Shown: positions 26,176 through 34,335 of the stretch, in pieces
Layout: each line of letters begins with the position of its first letter
Numbering within the stretch: position 1 is the first letter of the stretch
Assembly (NCBI GenBank): GCA_016235255.1
Contig: JACRLM010000033.1
Span: 1 to 46,424, forward strand
Origin: Nitrospinota bacterium
GTDB lineage: Bacteria > Nitrospinota_A > UBA7883 > JACRLM01
Direction: 5' to 3'
DNA: 46,424 bases
The notes under the pieces: generated by a model
Seen by the model: the letters and a program-made list of their open reading frames with translations, nothing else
Told to the model about the DNA's origin: nothing
Databases searched by the model: none
Translations under genes and position numbers: made by a program

Positions 26176-27381
26176 TTACAAGTCGAAAAACCTCGCGTCA
26201 ACGTTTGACCCGGCCGCGACTTCCGAAACGCCGATGGGGATTTTTATAAGCCCGTTTGCCCCTGAGAGGGCGTGGAAATGGCCGGACCCGTGATATGAGA
26301 TTCGCCGGGCCGCAAGACGTTCCCCTTCCCATGCCAGCGACACCGGGACGTATTCCTCCCGCTCCGCGTTCTTGCGCTTGAATTCCTTGTCCAGTACAGC
26401 CTTTATCATTGGAGCCGGGAGGGCTGGCGCGCCGGAAAAACGGCGGAGCGCCCCCTTTATGAACAGTTCGAAAATTACCGCCGTGGAAACAGGGTTGCCC
26501 GGCAGGCCGAAGGCGTATCGCGGGCCGTCCGCCACGGCGAATAGCATCGGTTTTCCGGGCCGGACGCGCACATGGTGGACGAGAATCTTATATCCGGCCC
26601 GCTCCAGAACTTTCGGGACGAAATCCCGGTCCCCCTCAGAAACGCCGCCGGAGATGAGCAGGAAATCGTGTTCGCGCCCCTTTGCGGCCTTCGCCGCCAA
26701 ATCTTCTTCGTTATCCTTGGCGATACCCAGAATAACAGGAGTGATTCCCAATCCTTTCACCTGGGCGCAAAGCGAGTATGTGTTGGAGTTTCGTATCTGG
26801 CCCGGCCCCGGTTTTACGGACGGGGCCACAAGTTCGTCCCCCGTCGCCAATACCGCCACCGACGGCAGGCCGCGCACTTCCACAGGATCGGCCCCCACAG
26901 CCGCCAGCGCGGCCATCTGGGCAAAGCCGATGACGGCGCCGCTCTTAAGGACGGTGTCCCCTTTGGCCACATCCTCCCCGCGTCTGGCCACGTTTGTCCA
27001 CTGTTTGGCCGATGCGTTGATTTTCGCCTTTTGCCCAACATCAACATAGCCGCCGGTCTTTTCCACCTGTATCACCCCGTCCGCCCCTTCCGGCAAAGGG
27101 GCGCCTGTCATAACCTTGCTCACCTTGCCGCGCGTCAGCGCGATTTGCGGGAAAGCCCCGGCGGGGACATATTCAACGACCTCGTATTCCCCCGGCCCGT
27201 CCGGGCTGATGACCGCATAGCCGTCCATGGTCACCCTGTTGAACGGCGGGATGTCCACATCCGAAACGGCGTCTTTTGCAAGCGTCCTTCCCAGCGCTTC
27301 CGCCAGGTGGACCATGCCGGTGGACGCGGACTGCATGATATTATCCGCGATGATTTTCAATGCTTCTTCCACGAGGATCAT
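26176..27381 (-). CDS. moeA: Molybdopterin molybdenumtransferase MoeA
   Basis: 401 residues from the ATG at 27381 (an in-frame TTG lies five codons upstream). Landmarks: MDGYAV near residue 54, VMTGAPLPEGAD near 90, VAVLATGDELV near 176, LISGGVSEGD near 242 and FGLPGNPVS near 290. MoeA inserts molybdate into adenylated molybdopterin, completing Moco. Both bis-MGD enzymes in this window depend on that step. It stands alone, 214 bases from the divergent TorD-like gene. MogA, MobA and MoaC are not seen here. Confidence 0.96.
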   Translation of the reverse strand: MILVEEALKIIADNIMQSASTGMVHLAEALGRTLAKDAVSDVDIPPFNRVTMDGYAVISPDGPGEYEVVEYVPAGAFPQIALTRGKVSKVMTGAPLPEGADGVIQVEKTGGYVDVGQKAKINASAKQWTNVARRGEDVAKGDTVLKSGAVIGFAQMAALAAVGADPVEVRGLPSVAVLATGDELVAPSVKPGPGQIRNSNTYSLCAQVKGLGITPVILGIAKDNEEDLAAKAAKGREHDFLLISGGVSEGDRDFVPKVLERAGYKILVHHVRVRPGKPMLFAVADGPRYAFGLPGNPVSTAVIFELFIKGALRRFSGAPALPAPMIKAVLDKEFKRKNAEREEYVPVSLAWEGERLAARRISYHGSGHFHALSGANGLIKIPIGVSEVAAGSNVDARFFDL

Positions 27382-27595
27382 TTTATGCGCCTGCAAGCCG
27401 GGTTATTATTTTTTATAAACGATCTGTCCGGACATCATATCCCATCCCCGGTGTCCCCCCCCAAAAATTGGTCCCAATGCCGCGTTGATGCGTTATACTT
27501 CATTGCCATGGCCGAGTTCAATAACCAAGCGCTACGCCCAGGCTGCCATGAATATATGGAGGCATGAGCGTTATGGAACGGGAAATTGCGGGCAC

Positions 27596-28231
27596 ATGAA
27601 CGTGGATTCTGACGTTTCCGAAATATTTCATACTCTCTCCGAGATATTCAAGCCGCCTGAAGAAAGTTTCGCGGGCCAGCTGTTTTCTTCGCGGGTCAAG
27701 ATCGCGCTGGACGGATGGGCGCGAAAAGCCGGGTTCGATCTTGATTGCCCGGCGGTCCCGGAGGGCGCCGCGGTGGATGAATCATCTTTCTTCTCCGCGA
27801 TGAGCAGAGAGTATTTCTCCATCTTCGAGGGGCCTATGAGCCCTTTCACCCCCCTCATAGAGTCTGTCCACAAACCATGGGATAAAAGCGGCCAATCCTC
27901 GCTCGGCCCGCAAACCGGCTATTTTTTCGGCGACCCGGCCATTGACATGATGTCCCGGTTCACGCAGGCGCGGATGGAAATCCCTGGAGATTACAGCCAC
28001 GCGCCGGATCATTTGTGCCTTCTTCTGGAGTATTACGCGATGATGGGCGGGGATTTTTCCGCCGGGGCCAGGCAAGAATTCCTGGCGGGCCATTTCGACT
28101 GGCTCGGGCAGGTGTGGGAGGAGGTAACCTCAAACCCCTCCGCCCTCATCTATCCACCCATGCTCAAGTACGCGATGGGTATCATCGCCGCCGAAACGGC
28201 CAGGGTGAGCGGGCTTGCCGGCGGTTTGTAA
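27596..28231 (+). CDS. TorD-family molybdoenzyme chaperone
   Basis: 211 residues from the ATG at 27596; the frame opens at 27485 and an ATG at 27548 is also possible. It is all-helical, with the family segment YSHAPDHLCLLLEYYAMM (E/SxPDHL). These cytoplasmic chaperones bind the Tat signal and apo-form of a DMSO-reductase-type enzyme and delay export until the cofactor is inserted. Being beside moeA and near molybdoenzyme 1, which has no chaperone in its own operon, it is the natural partner of that enzyme. Its stop is 11 bases from the convergent radical SAM gene. Confidence 0.82.
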   Translation: MNVDSDVSEIFHTLSEIFKPPEESFAGQLFSSRVKIALDGWARKAGFDLDCPAVPEGAAVDESSFFSAMSREYFSIFEGPMSPFTPLIESVHKPWDKSGQSSLGPQTGYFFGDPAIDMMSRFTQARMEIPGDYSHAPDHLCLLLEYYAMMGGDFSAGARQEFLAGHFDWLGQVWEEVTSNPSALIYPPMLKYAMGIIAAETARVSGLAGGL

Positions 28232-28242
28232 GGCCGCCATCA

Positions 28243-30063
28243 TCATTTGGCCGGGAATCTGGCGAACGGCGAGTTCTCCATCGCCCGGTCAAGCGCTTCG
28301 CCGGTGACATATTTATAACCATTCTCCCTGGCGAATTTCTCGATGAAACCGCGCGCCATCGGGCGGAACGCCTCCGGAGCTTTCTCCAGCCTTTGGCTCG
28401 CCTCGGGGGTCCATCCCATTTTCTCCCCGGCGCCGTCCGAAAAGAAGGAACCGAATTTAGCCATGATGCTTTCGTTCTTGCCTGTCCTCCCCTCCAGCAT
28501 CGTCTTTATGTTTTCGATGACTTCCCGCTTGCGGCTGTCTTTTCCGGATTTGCCCCCGGCCGCGTCCCAGGCTTCCATGCTCAAGCTTTCAAATCCCATT
28601 TTCCTCATCCGGCGGGTCACCAGCATCATGGACTCGTCGCGTATCTCAGAGAGGAATTCAGACGTTATCCTGTCCACCCCCCGTTCCCGCGCGCGGATGG
28701 GCATGAGCTTGAGTATGCCGGGGCGCACGAAATCAGGCGCGTTTTCCACCCTGGCCCGGGCGTCTTCGTCCCATTCCACCTCGCCGCCTGCATTTGCATT
28801 CTGTCTGCGGCCGAACATCGGCGCTCCGGACGGGGCGGGCGCGGCCGCCCGCAAAAGATCGTTGGTGACGGTCTTCGCGGCGTGTTTGGCGGCGTATTCC
28901 TCCACGCGCCGCCGGACGATGGCCCGGGCGAACACCGGTATCTTCTCCATCGTTTTAAGCGCTTCGGCCGACCACTCCACAGGCGTGGCGGATTCTTCCC
29001 CGAACTTGCTGCGCGTGTCGGCGCATACCAACGGTTCCTCCGCCCCATCTGGCTGATACAGGCAATACGGGTCCTCCCCCATTTCATCGCCGTTGGACGC
29101 CAGCGCCCTTGCCCTGCATCCGCCGCAAAGCAGACGATATGCGCAATCGCCGCATTTGCCCCGGTATTCCGGAATCCGGAATTTTTCAAGCTCCGGCGAG
29201 TGGCTCCAGACAGACTGGAACCCGCTCTCCCTCAGGTCGCCGGCCTCTATGTCCATATAAGGGCACGGTGTGACCTTGCCGTCCGGCTTTATCCTGCAAT
29301 AATGGGTTCCCGCCCGGCATGCGGCGATGTATGTCTTCAGCAACGGGTCATCCGCGTTGGACTGGGCCAATATCCGCTTGAAGTGGGGGGCGCATTTGGG
29401 GCGGATCATCATGCCCGGATACTCGTTTCGCGCCCGCGAGGCCCATTGAAGTATCCGTTCATATTCTTCCGCGGATATGTCCGCCATCTTTTCCCCCCGT
29501 CCAGTGCAGATCAGGAAAAAGATGTTGAACGCCCTGGCGCCCATTCTATGCGCCCACTCGGCTATTATCGGGATTTCCGCCGCGTTGCCCGCTCTTGGCG
29601 TGGTTTGAACCTGGATGTCCAGTCCCGCTTCCCTTGCGTTGGCAAGTCCTTCAACCGATCTGCCCCACGCCCCGGGAATACCCCGGAACTCGTCATGACG
29701 CTTCGGGTCCATGGAATCTATGCTTATCCCCACGCCGCTGACGCCGGATTGTTTGAGCGCCGCCGCTGTCTTGGCGTCGAGGAGAGTTCCGTTCGTCCCG
29801 ATAACTGTGATAAGCCCATGCCCCGCCGCGCGGGATGCGATATCGAAAATGTCCGTTCTCAGCAAAGGCTCGCCGCCGGTCAGGATGAGCACCGCGCCGG
29901 GATTTACCCGCGCGATCTGGTCCGTGACCGCCAGGGCCTCCTGCGCGGAAAGCTCATATGTGTCCCTGGCGGCTCGTCCTCCCGCGCTTATGTAGCAATG
30001 GGAGCACGCAAGGTTGCACCGGGAAGTGAGGTTCCACGATACCGCGTAGGGGATGAAACTCAC
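28243..30063 (-). CDS. Radical SAM/SPASM protein with three C-terminal PCP_red domains
   Basis: 606 residues. The radical-SAM motif CNLACSHC is at 16-23, with TGGEPL at 62-67. A SPASM-type region with CGDCAYRLLCGGC lies near 304-316. This N-terminal half resembles the NirJ/AhbC/AhbD heme-modifying group and quinohemoprotein-type maturases. The C-terminal 245 residues hold three copies of a PCP_red-like unit (362-405, 429-472, 550-593) of the form W-x3-A-x5-P-x2-(V/A/F)R ... (I/V)T. PCP_red is known from the C-terminus of BchB/ChlB, where it contributes to substrate binding. The start overlaps the Usp-PCP_red gene by four bases. A role in tetrapyrrole or peptide modification is inferred. Confidence 0.8.
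   Translation of the reverse strand: MSFIPYAVSWNLTSRCNLACSHCYISAGGRAARDTYELSAQEALAVTDQIARVNPGAVLILTGGEPLLRTDIFDIASRAAGHGLITVIGTNGTLLDAKTAAALKQSGVSGVGISIDSMDPKRHDEFRGIPGAWGRSVEGLANAREAGLDIQVQTTPRAGNAAEIPIIAEWAHRMGARAFNIFFLICTGRGEKMADISAEEYERILQWASRARNEYPGMMIRPKCAPHFKRILAQSNADDPLLKTYIAACRAGTHYCRIKPDGKVTPCPYMDIEAGDLRESGFQSVWSHSPELEKFRIPEYRGKCGDCAYRLLCGGCRARALASNGDEMGEDPYCLYQPDGAEEPLVCADTRSKFGEESATPVEWSAEALKTMEKIPVFARAIVRRRVEEYAAKHAAKTVTNDLLRAAAPAPSGAPMFGRRQNANAGGEVEWDEDARARVENAPDFVRPGILKLMPIRARERGVDRITSEFLSEIRDESMMLVTRRMRKMGFESLSMEAWDAAGGKSGKDSRKREVIENIKTMLEGRTGKNESIMAKFGSFFSDGAGEKMGWTPEASQRLEKAPEAFRPMARGFIEKFARENGYKYVTGEALDRAMENSPFARFPAK
28285..28980 (-). repeat. Three PCP_red-like domain repeats in the radical SAM gene
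   Basis: The copies lie at about 28849-28980, 28648-28779 and 28285-28416. They share a tryptophan, an alanine four residues later, a proline about nine residues on, an arginine shortly after, and a terminal (V/I)T. They differ strongly at the DNA level, so they are old duplications and not recent ones. Confidence 0.75.
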
Positions 30064-31250
30064 CTTCCCGGCTCCAGCCGCGCCCGCGCCTGTTTCATCA
30101 TTTCCGCGGTTATTACCCTGGCCCCGGCGCGCCGCGCCTCCGCCTCCATATGGGCGCGTATCATGTTCCGCACGAATCCAGGCGCGCGGCCGAGCATTTC
30201 AACCGCTTCGTTTTCCCACTCAACCGGATCGGAGCGCGGTTCGTCCTTCGGCCTTGGCGTCACCGCGCGGCTTACCAGCGTCACATTGCATGGAGCGCCC
30301 CGCAGCAGCGTCTCCGCGTTGGAGCCTATGTCCAGCCCGTCGGTGGAATGGACGCCAAGCTTGCCCAGGATCAGCATGGCGATGTCCTTGCCGCCGAGCC
30401 ACTTTAGAATCTCGTCGTAAGGCTTTCCGGCCAGAACGATCCCCTCGGCCTCCACCCCCTCGTCAGCGGCCATTTTCAACGCCGTTTCAAGGTGATTGCG
30501 GTATATTTTCTCCAGGCCCGAGTCAATTATTTCCTCGTGAAGCTTTTCCTGCTCCTCGAAACGGAACACCTGCCTGGCCTCTTCGGACAGCGCGCCCGCG
30601 ATGCTTTTGAACGCGCGATAGTGGAAATGGGGATCATAGACTGTCAGCGCGGTTATCCGGCATCCCAGGTGTTTTGCCATGGAGATCGCGGTGGACATCG
30701 CCGCGAAAGACCACCCGCTCCCGTCTATCCCGGCCACCACGCGCCCTCCCCGCAACGGCCTGTCGTTCTTCATCACCACGGCGTCCACCTGGATGCGCCG
30801 CGTCACCCGTTCGCAAACGCTTCCAAGCTGGGTTGACGTTGTTTCTCCGATCCCCTTGGCGCCCATCGCCACAAGGTCGTAGCCGGAGTTTTCAACGTCC
30901 TTTACGATCTCATGGTAATTCTTTCCCTCCATCGTCTTTCGCTCGCAGGGGACTTTGCGCTCCTCGCACTTCTTGCCCAAAATGTCCAGAAACGAGTCCG
31001 AGACCACCTTCAGACCTTTTTCGATGAGCGTGGAATGTATCTGCCTTTGCCGGACAAGCTCATCTGGATTCTGGAATTGCTCCGGAAGACCCGGCTCCAT
31101 CTGTATGAACCTGTTCTCGTGAAGGCGGGCGGCGTAAACATGGTTCCCGGTGACCTTCGCGCCGAAAACGCTGGCCAGGTCCGCGGAAAGGTCCACAGCC
31201 CAATCCGAATACCTGGAGTTGTCCACCATCACCAGAATGTTCTTGTACAT
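30060..31250 (-). CDS. Tandem universal-stress-protein domains fused to a PCP_red domain
   Basis: 396 residues. Two UspA-like domains occupy about 1-160 and 165-335; the first starts KNILVMVDNSRYSDWAVDL, and ATP-binding-type glycine text (GSNAETLLRGAPCNV) ends the second. A PCP_red domain follows at 343-388 (VEWENEAVEMLGRAP). Usp proteins bind ATP or act in stress and redox signalling in the cytoplasm. The fusion to PCP_red is unusual, and the four-base overlap with the radical SAM gene shows they are made together. The gene diverges from the Mrp-type ATPase gene. Confidence 0.85.
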   Translation of the reverse strand: MYKNILVMVDNSRYSDWAVDLSADLASVFGAKVTGNHVYAARLHENRFIQMEPGLPEQFQNPDELVRQRQIHSTLIEKGLKVVSDSFLDILGKKCEERKVPCERKTMEGKNYHEIVKDVENSGYDLVAMGAKGIGETTSTQLGSVCERVTRRIQVDAVVMKNDRPLRGGRVVAGIDGSGWSFAAMSTAISMAKHLGCRITALTVYDPHFHYRAFKSIAGALSEEARQVFRFEEQEKLHEEIIDSGLEKIYRNHLETALKMAADEGVEAEGIVLAGKPYDEILKWLGGKDIAMLILGKLGVHSTDGLDIGSNAETLLRGAPCNVTLVSRAVTPRPKDEPRSDPVEWENEAVEMLGRAPGFVRNMIRAHMEAEARRAGARVITAEMMKQARARLEPGR

Positions 31251-31567
31251 AGGCCATGTCCTTTTTGATTGAAGTATCGCTTACATTGTAATGACAAGCA
31301 ATGGATATGCCCAATCAACCCAAAAGCCGCCCTGTATGCGGCGGCAACGCAATGGACTGAAAATCCGGCTTTTATAGTGCATGTTAAGGCGCCGTGATTG
31401 ATTAGGGGATTTTCGCTTTCTTGCGCTTTGCCAGTTCATTGGAAACCATGCGCCAAAATGGAACTGATTTAGCCGTACGCTTGAAGCATAATCCGTGGCC
31501 CTTTAATTCAGGCGCGCAGGACTTTGTAATCCCGTTTCTTTTAATTAAACACAAATTGGAGCGATAA
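31251..31567. other. 317-bp divergent gap (Usp-PCP_red / Mrp ATPase)
   Basis: It must carry promoters in both directions. The odd palindrome TTACATTGTAA (31281-31291) lies 31 bases from the Usp start. On the plus strand TTGAAG and TTAATT, 16 bases apart near 31481-31508, could form a weak sigma-70 promoter for the ATPase gene. No -24/-12 element was found, so this pair is probably not in the sigma-54 group. Confidence 0.4.
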
Positions 31568-32461
31568 TTGCTTTCACAGGCGAGATATGACATGCAAACC
31601 AAATTGAGGGACGCCAACGTGAAAAGATATTCGGAAGTGGCGGGAGACGGGGGATCGGGGATACTCGAGCAAGTCGCCGGATGGATGGCGGCTCTAAATA
31701 AACGGGTTGAAAAAATCCGCCACATAATCGTGATCGTCAGCGCGAAAGGGGGCGTGGGCAAAAGTTTTGTCACTGCCATGCTGGCAAAAGAGCTTGCCGG
31801 GCGGGGTCACCTGACCGGCGCGCTGGACGCGGACATCAACGGCTCTTCGCTGCCATACCTTTTGGACGCGGAGTCCCACCGGGCGTCAATCGGCGAAAAC
31901 GGCGCCCTTCCCGCCCGCGGGAGCTTCGGCGTGAAAGTAATGTCCCTCGATTATTTCATCGGCCTCGACGGCGCGCCCGTTTCATGGCAGGGCCCGTCGG
32001 CCACCTATCCGTGGCTTGGCTCCATGGAAGCCACCGCGATAAGAGAGCTGCTCGCCGGTTCGGACTGGGGCGAACTGGACTACCTGTTGATAGACACTCC
32101 TCCTTCCCTCGCCCGGCTCACCGATCTGACGGGGATGCTGCCATCAATCAGCGGGGTGGTGGTGGTGACCACTCCGTCGAAGGTCTCATACCGGGTTGTG
32201 TTAAAGTCAATGGAGCGGATTTACGATACCGGCGCGCCGGTGATAGGGCTGGTGGAGAACATGGGCGGCATGGTGTGCCGGGAGTGCGGCGCGCGTTCGC
32301 CCGTTTTCAACGGAGAGGACATGGGCGGAGCCCTGGATTACATTAAGCTTCCACTGCTGGGCACGGTCCCGTTCGTCAGCGAAGAAGGCATTGGGGCCGC
32401 CAAGGCCGCCATAAGCGGCATTTGCGGTGAAATCATACAGCGGGCCGGCGCGGCCGCGTGA
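31568..32461 (+). CDS. Mrp/ApbC/Nbp35-type P-loop ATPase
   Basis: 297 residues. The deviant Walker A SAKGGVGKS is near residue 58, DADINGSSLPYLL follows, then LLIDTPPS, and the family signature ENMGGMVCRECGA with the CxxC that holds a bridging [4Fe-4S] cluster in this family. These proteins act as Fe-S carriers or cofactor-loading ATPases in the cytoplasm. The N-terminal DUF59 domain of full-length Mrp is absent. The start is a TTG with GGAG six bases upstream, or the ATG at 31592. A strong AAGGAGGA links it to the downstream zinc-ribbon PCP_red gene. Confidence 0.88.
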   Translation: MLSQARYDMQTKLRDANVKRYSEVAGDGGSGILEQVAGWMAALNKRVEKIRHIIVIVSAKGGVGKSFVTAMLAKELAGRGHLTGALDADINGSSLPYLLDAESHRASIGENGALPARGSFGVKVMSLDYFIGLDGAPVSWQGPSATYPWLGSMEATAIRELLAGSDWGELDYLLIDTPPSLARLTDLTGMLPSISGVVVVTTPSKVSYRVVLKSMERIYDTGAPVIGLVENMGGMVCRECGARSPVFNGEDMGGALDYIKLPLLGTVPFVSEEGIGAAKAAISGICGEIIQRAGAAA

Positions 32462-32473
32462 AGGAGGATCCGG

Positions 32474-32878
32474 ATGAAGTTCGTTTGTTTAAAATGCGAT
32501 GAGGCCATGGCCATAAAATCCGTGAACGGCGACAGCGACGGCTCCGCCGGGATAACGTTCACATGCCCCGCGTGCGGTGGCGGCGCGCTGATGCTGATAA
32601 ATCCCATGGAGGCGCAGCTTGTAAAGGGGATGGGGGTGCATGTGGGGCTCGGGGCGGCCATGACGCCGCGTGGCCCGATGGAGACAATCGAAAGCTCGCT
32701 GCAAAAAACCGCGCCAGACGAAGAGGTGGAGTGGGCCATGGACGCGCGGGAACGGCTGATGCGCGTGCCGGCGATCGCAAGGCCGATGGCGAAAATGGCA
32801 ATAGAGCGCCACGCGCGCAAGAGCGGCGCGCGGCGGGTCACCATCGAGCTTATGGACGAGGTCAAAAAACATATGTGA
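32474..32878 (+). CDS. Zinc-ribbon protein with C-terminal PCP_red domain
   Basis: 134 residues. Two CxxC pairs (CLKC at about 5-8 and CPAC at about 31-34) form a zinc ribbon or rubredoxin-like site. A middle region containing MTPRGPMETIESSL follows, then a PCP_red domain at 85-130 (VEWAMDARERLMRVP). It is 12 bases after the Mrp-type ATPase gene with a near-perfect ribosome-binding site. It is the fifth PCP_red copy within 4.6 kb. The function is unknown; the pairing with an Fe-S ATPase suggests metal or cofactor handling. Confidence 0.75.
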   Translation: MKFVCLKCDEAMAIKSVNGDSDGSAGITFTCPACGGGALMLINPMEAQLVKGMGVHVGLGAAMTPRGPMETIESSLQKTAPDEEVEWAMDARERLMRVPAIARPMAKMAIERHARKSGARRVTIELMDEVKKHM

Positions 32879-32911
32879 CCACGTCTTGCTGCTGGAAGCC
32901 CCGCCCGCGGG

Positions 32912-34294
32912 TCAACCGCTTTTCGCGGCGCTCTCGGCCATGGCGGGCATCTTGATCTTGTACCGCTTGATTTTCCTCCATAGCGTGTTGCGTCCGATGG
33001 CCAGCAGGTCGGCGGTCTTTTTCTGGTTATAGTTGTTCGACTTGAGTATCTCAAGGATATACCTTTTTTCCAGCTCGTCGAGGGTGATAGGGTTTTGCGC
33101 GGCGGCGTAGGCCAGGCTCACCTCCACGCCGCACAGGGATTTTGGCAGGTCGTCCGTCCCGATTACGTTCCCCTTGCACAGCGCCACGGCGCTTTCCACG
33201 CAATTTTCCAGCTCGCGCACGTTGCCTGGCCACGGATGCTCCAGCAGCTTGTTCAACGCTTCGCTTGTGAATCCCTTGATGTCCCTGCGCATGGAGGACG
33301 CGAATTTTTCAAGAAAATGGTTGCACAGCAAAAGCACGTCCCCCCGCCGTTCGCGCAGGGGCGGAATGCTTATCTCCACCACGCGCAGCCTGTAATAAAG
33401 GTCCTCCCGGAATTCGCCGGTCTTGACCATTTCGGCCAGCTTCCTGTTGGAGGCGGCTATGATGCGGGTGTTTATCTTCACGATCTCGTTGGCGCCCAGC
33501 CGCTGGATCGTCTTGCTCTGCAGCACCCTTAAAAGTTTTGTTTGCAGCGACAGGGGCATGGACCCTACTTCATCGAGAAACAACGTCCCTCCGTCGGATT
33601 CCTCGAAAAGCCCCACCCGGTTGGACACCGCTCCGGTGAAAGATCCCTTGACGTGCCCAAAAAGCTCGCTTTCAAGCAGGTTTTCGTTTATCCCGCCGCA
33701 ATTGATGGCCACGAAGGGGCCCGACGTGCGCAGGCTGGAGCTGTGGATCGCCCTGGCGATAAGGTCCTTTCCGGTGCCGTTCTCCCCCTCCACAAGCACG
33801 GCGACGTCCGTCTCCGCTATCCTTTGCACGACGTCTAGCACGTCGGCTATCTGGGTGCTTTCGCCCAGGATGTTGTGGAACCCGTATTTCCTGCGGAACT
33901 CCTTGCGCAGATTTTTCACCTCCGCCACCAGGCTCTTGTGTTCGAGCGCCTTGGAGACGGTGACAAGCAGCTTGTTGGAGTCTATCGGTTTTATGATGTA
34001 GTCGAAGGCGCCAAGCTTGATCGCCTCCACCGCGGATTCGAACGAGCCGTATGCGGTGAAAATTATCACCTCGGTCCTGCTGTTCATCATCTTGGCGTAT
34101 TCGAGGGTTTCCCTCCCGTCGCCGTCCTTCAAACGCAGGTCGGTGAGCACAAGGTCGTATATTTTCCTGTCCAGCAGCTTTTTCGCCTCGGCGACGCCGG
34201 AAGCGGTGTCCACGTTATGCCCCTCGTTGCTGAAAAGTATCTGGAGCGTTGTCAGTATTGACCGTTCATCATCGGCAATTAGCAGATTACTCAT
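32912..34294 (-). CDS. NtrC-family sigma-54-dependent response regulator
   Basis: 460 residues in three domains. The receiver has the phospho-acceptor D52 (LTDLRL), with LLIADDE at the start and K102 in IIKPID. The AAA+ domain has Walker A GENGTGKD (170-177), the sigma-54-contact loop GSFTGA (217-222, one substitution from GAFTGA) and Walker B GGTLFLDE. The C-terminus is a Fis-type helix-turn-helix (KKTADLLAIGRNTLWRKI). It would bind enhancers and drive -24/-12 promoters, four of which I see in this window. It is the last gene of a PhnD-kinase-regulator operon, the same set as aioXSR and arxXSR. Confidence 0.95.
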   Translation of the reverse strand: MSNLLIADDERSILTTLQILFSNEGHNVDTASGVAEAKKLLDRKIYDLVLTDLRLKDGDGRETLEYAKMMNSRTEVIIFTAYGSFESAVEAIKLGAFDYIIKPIDSNKLLVTVSKALEHKSLVAEVKNLRKEFRRKYGFHNILGESTQIADVLDVVQRIAETDVAVLVEGENGTGKDLIARAIHSSSLRTSGPFVAINCGGINENLLESELFGHVKGSFTGAVSNRVGLFEESDGGTLFLDEVGSMPLSLQTKLLRVLQSKTIQRLGANEIVKINTRIIAASNRKLAEMVKTGEFREDLYYRLRVVEISIPPLRERRGDVLLLCNHFLEKFASSMRRDIKGFTSEALNKLLEHPWPGNVRELENCVESAVALCKGNVIGTDDLPKSLCGVEVSLAYAAAQNPITLDELEKRYILEILKSNNYNQKKTADLLAIGRNTLWRKIKRYKIKMPAMAESAAKSG

Positions 34295-34335
34295 CGTTCC
34301 CAGACCGCTGAATGCATTGTTTCAAGCCTCCGTTA

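Noticed and set aside
28015..30420. 801-codon plus-strand frame opposite the radical SAM gene
   Set aside because: Antisense to a well-supported radical SAM gene and overlapping the TorD-like gene; Arg/Pro/Gly-rich composition from high G+C.
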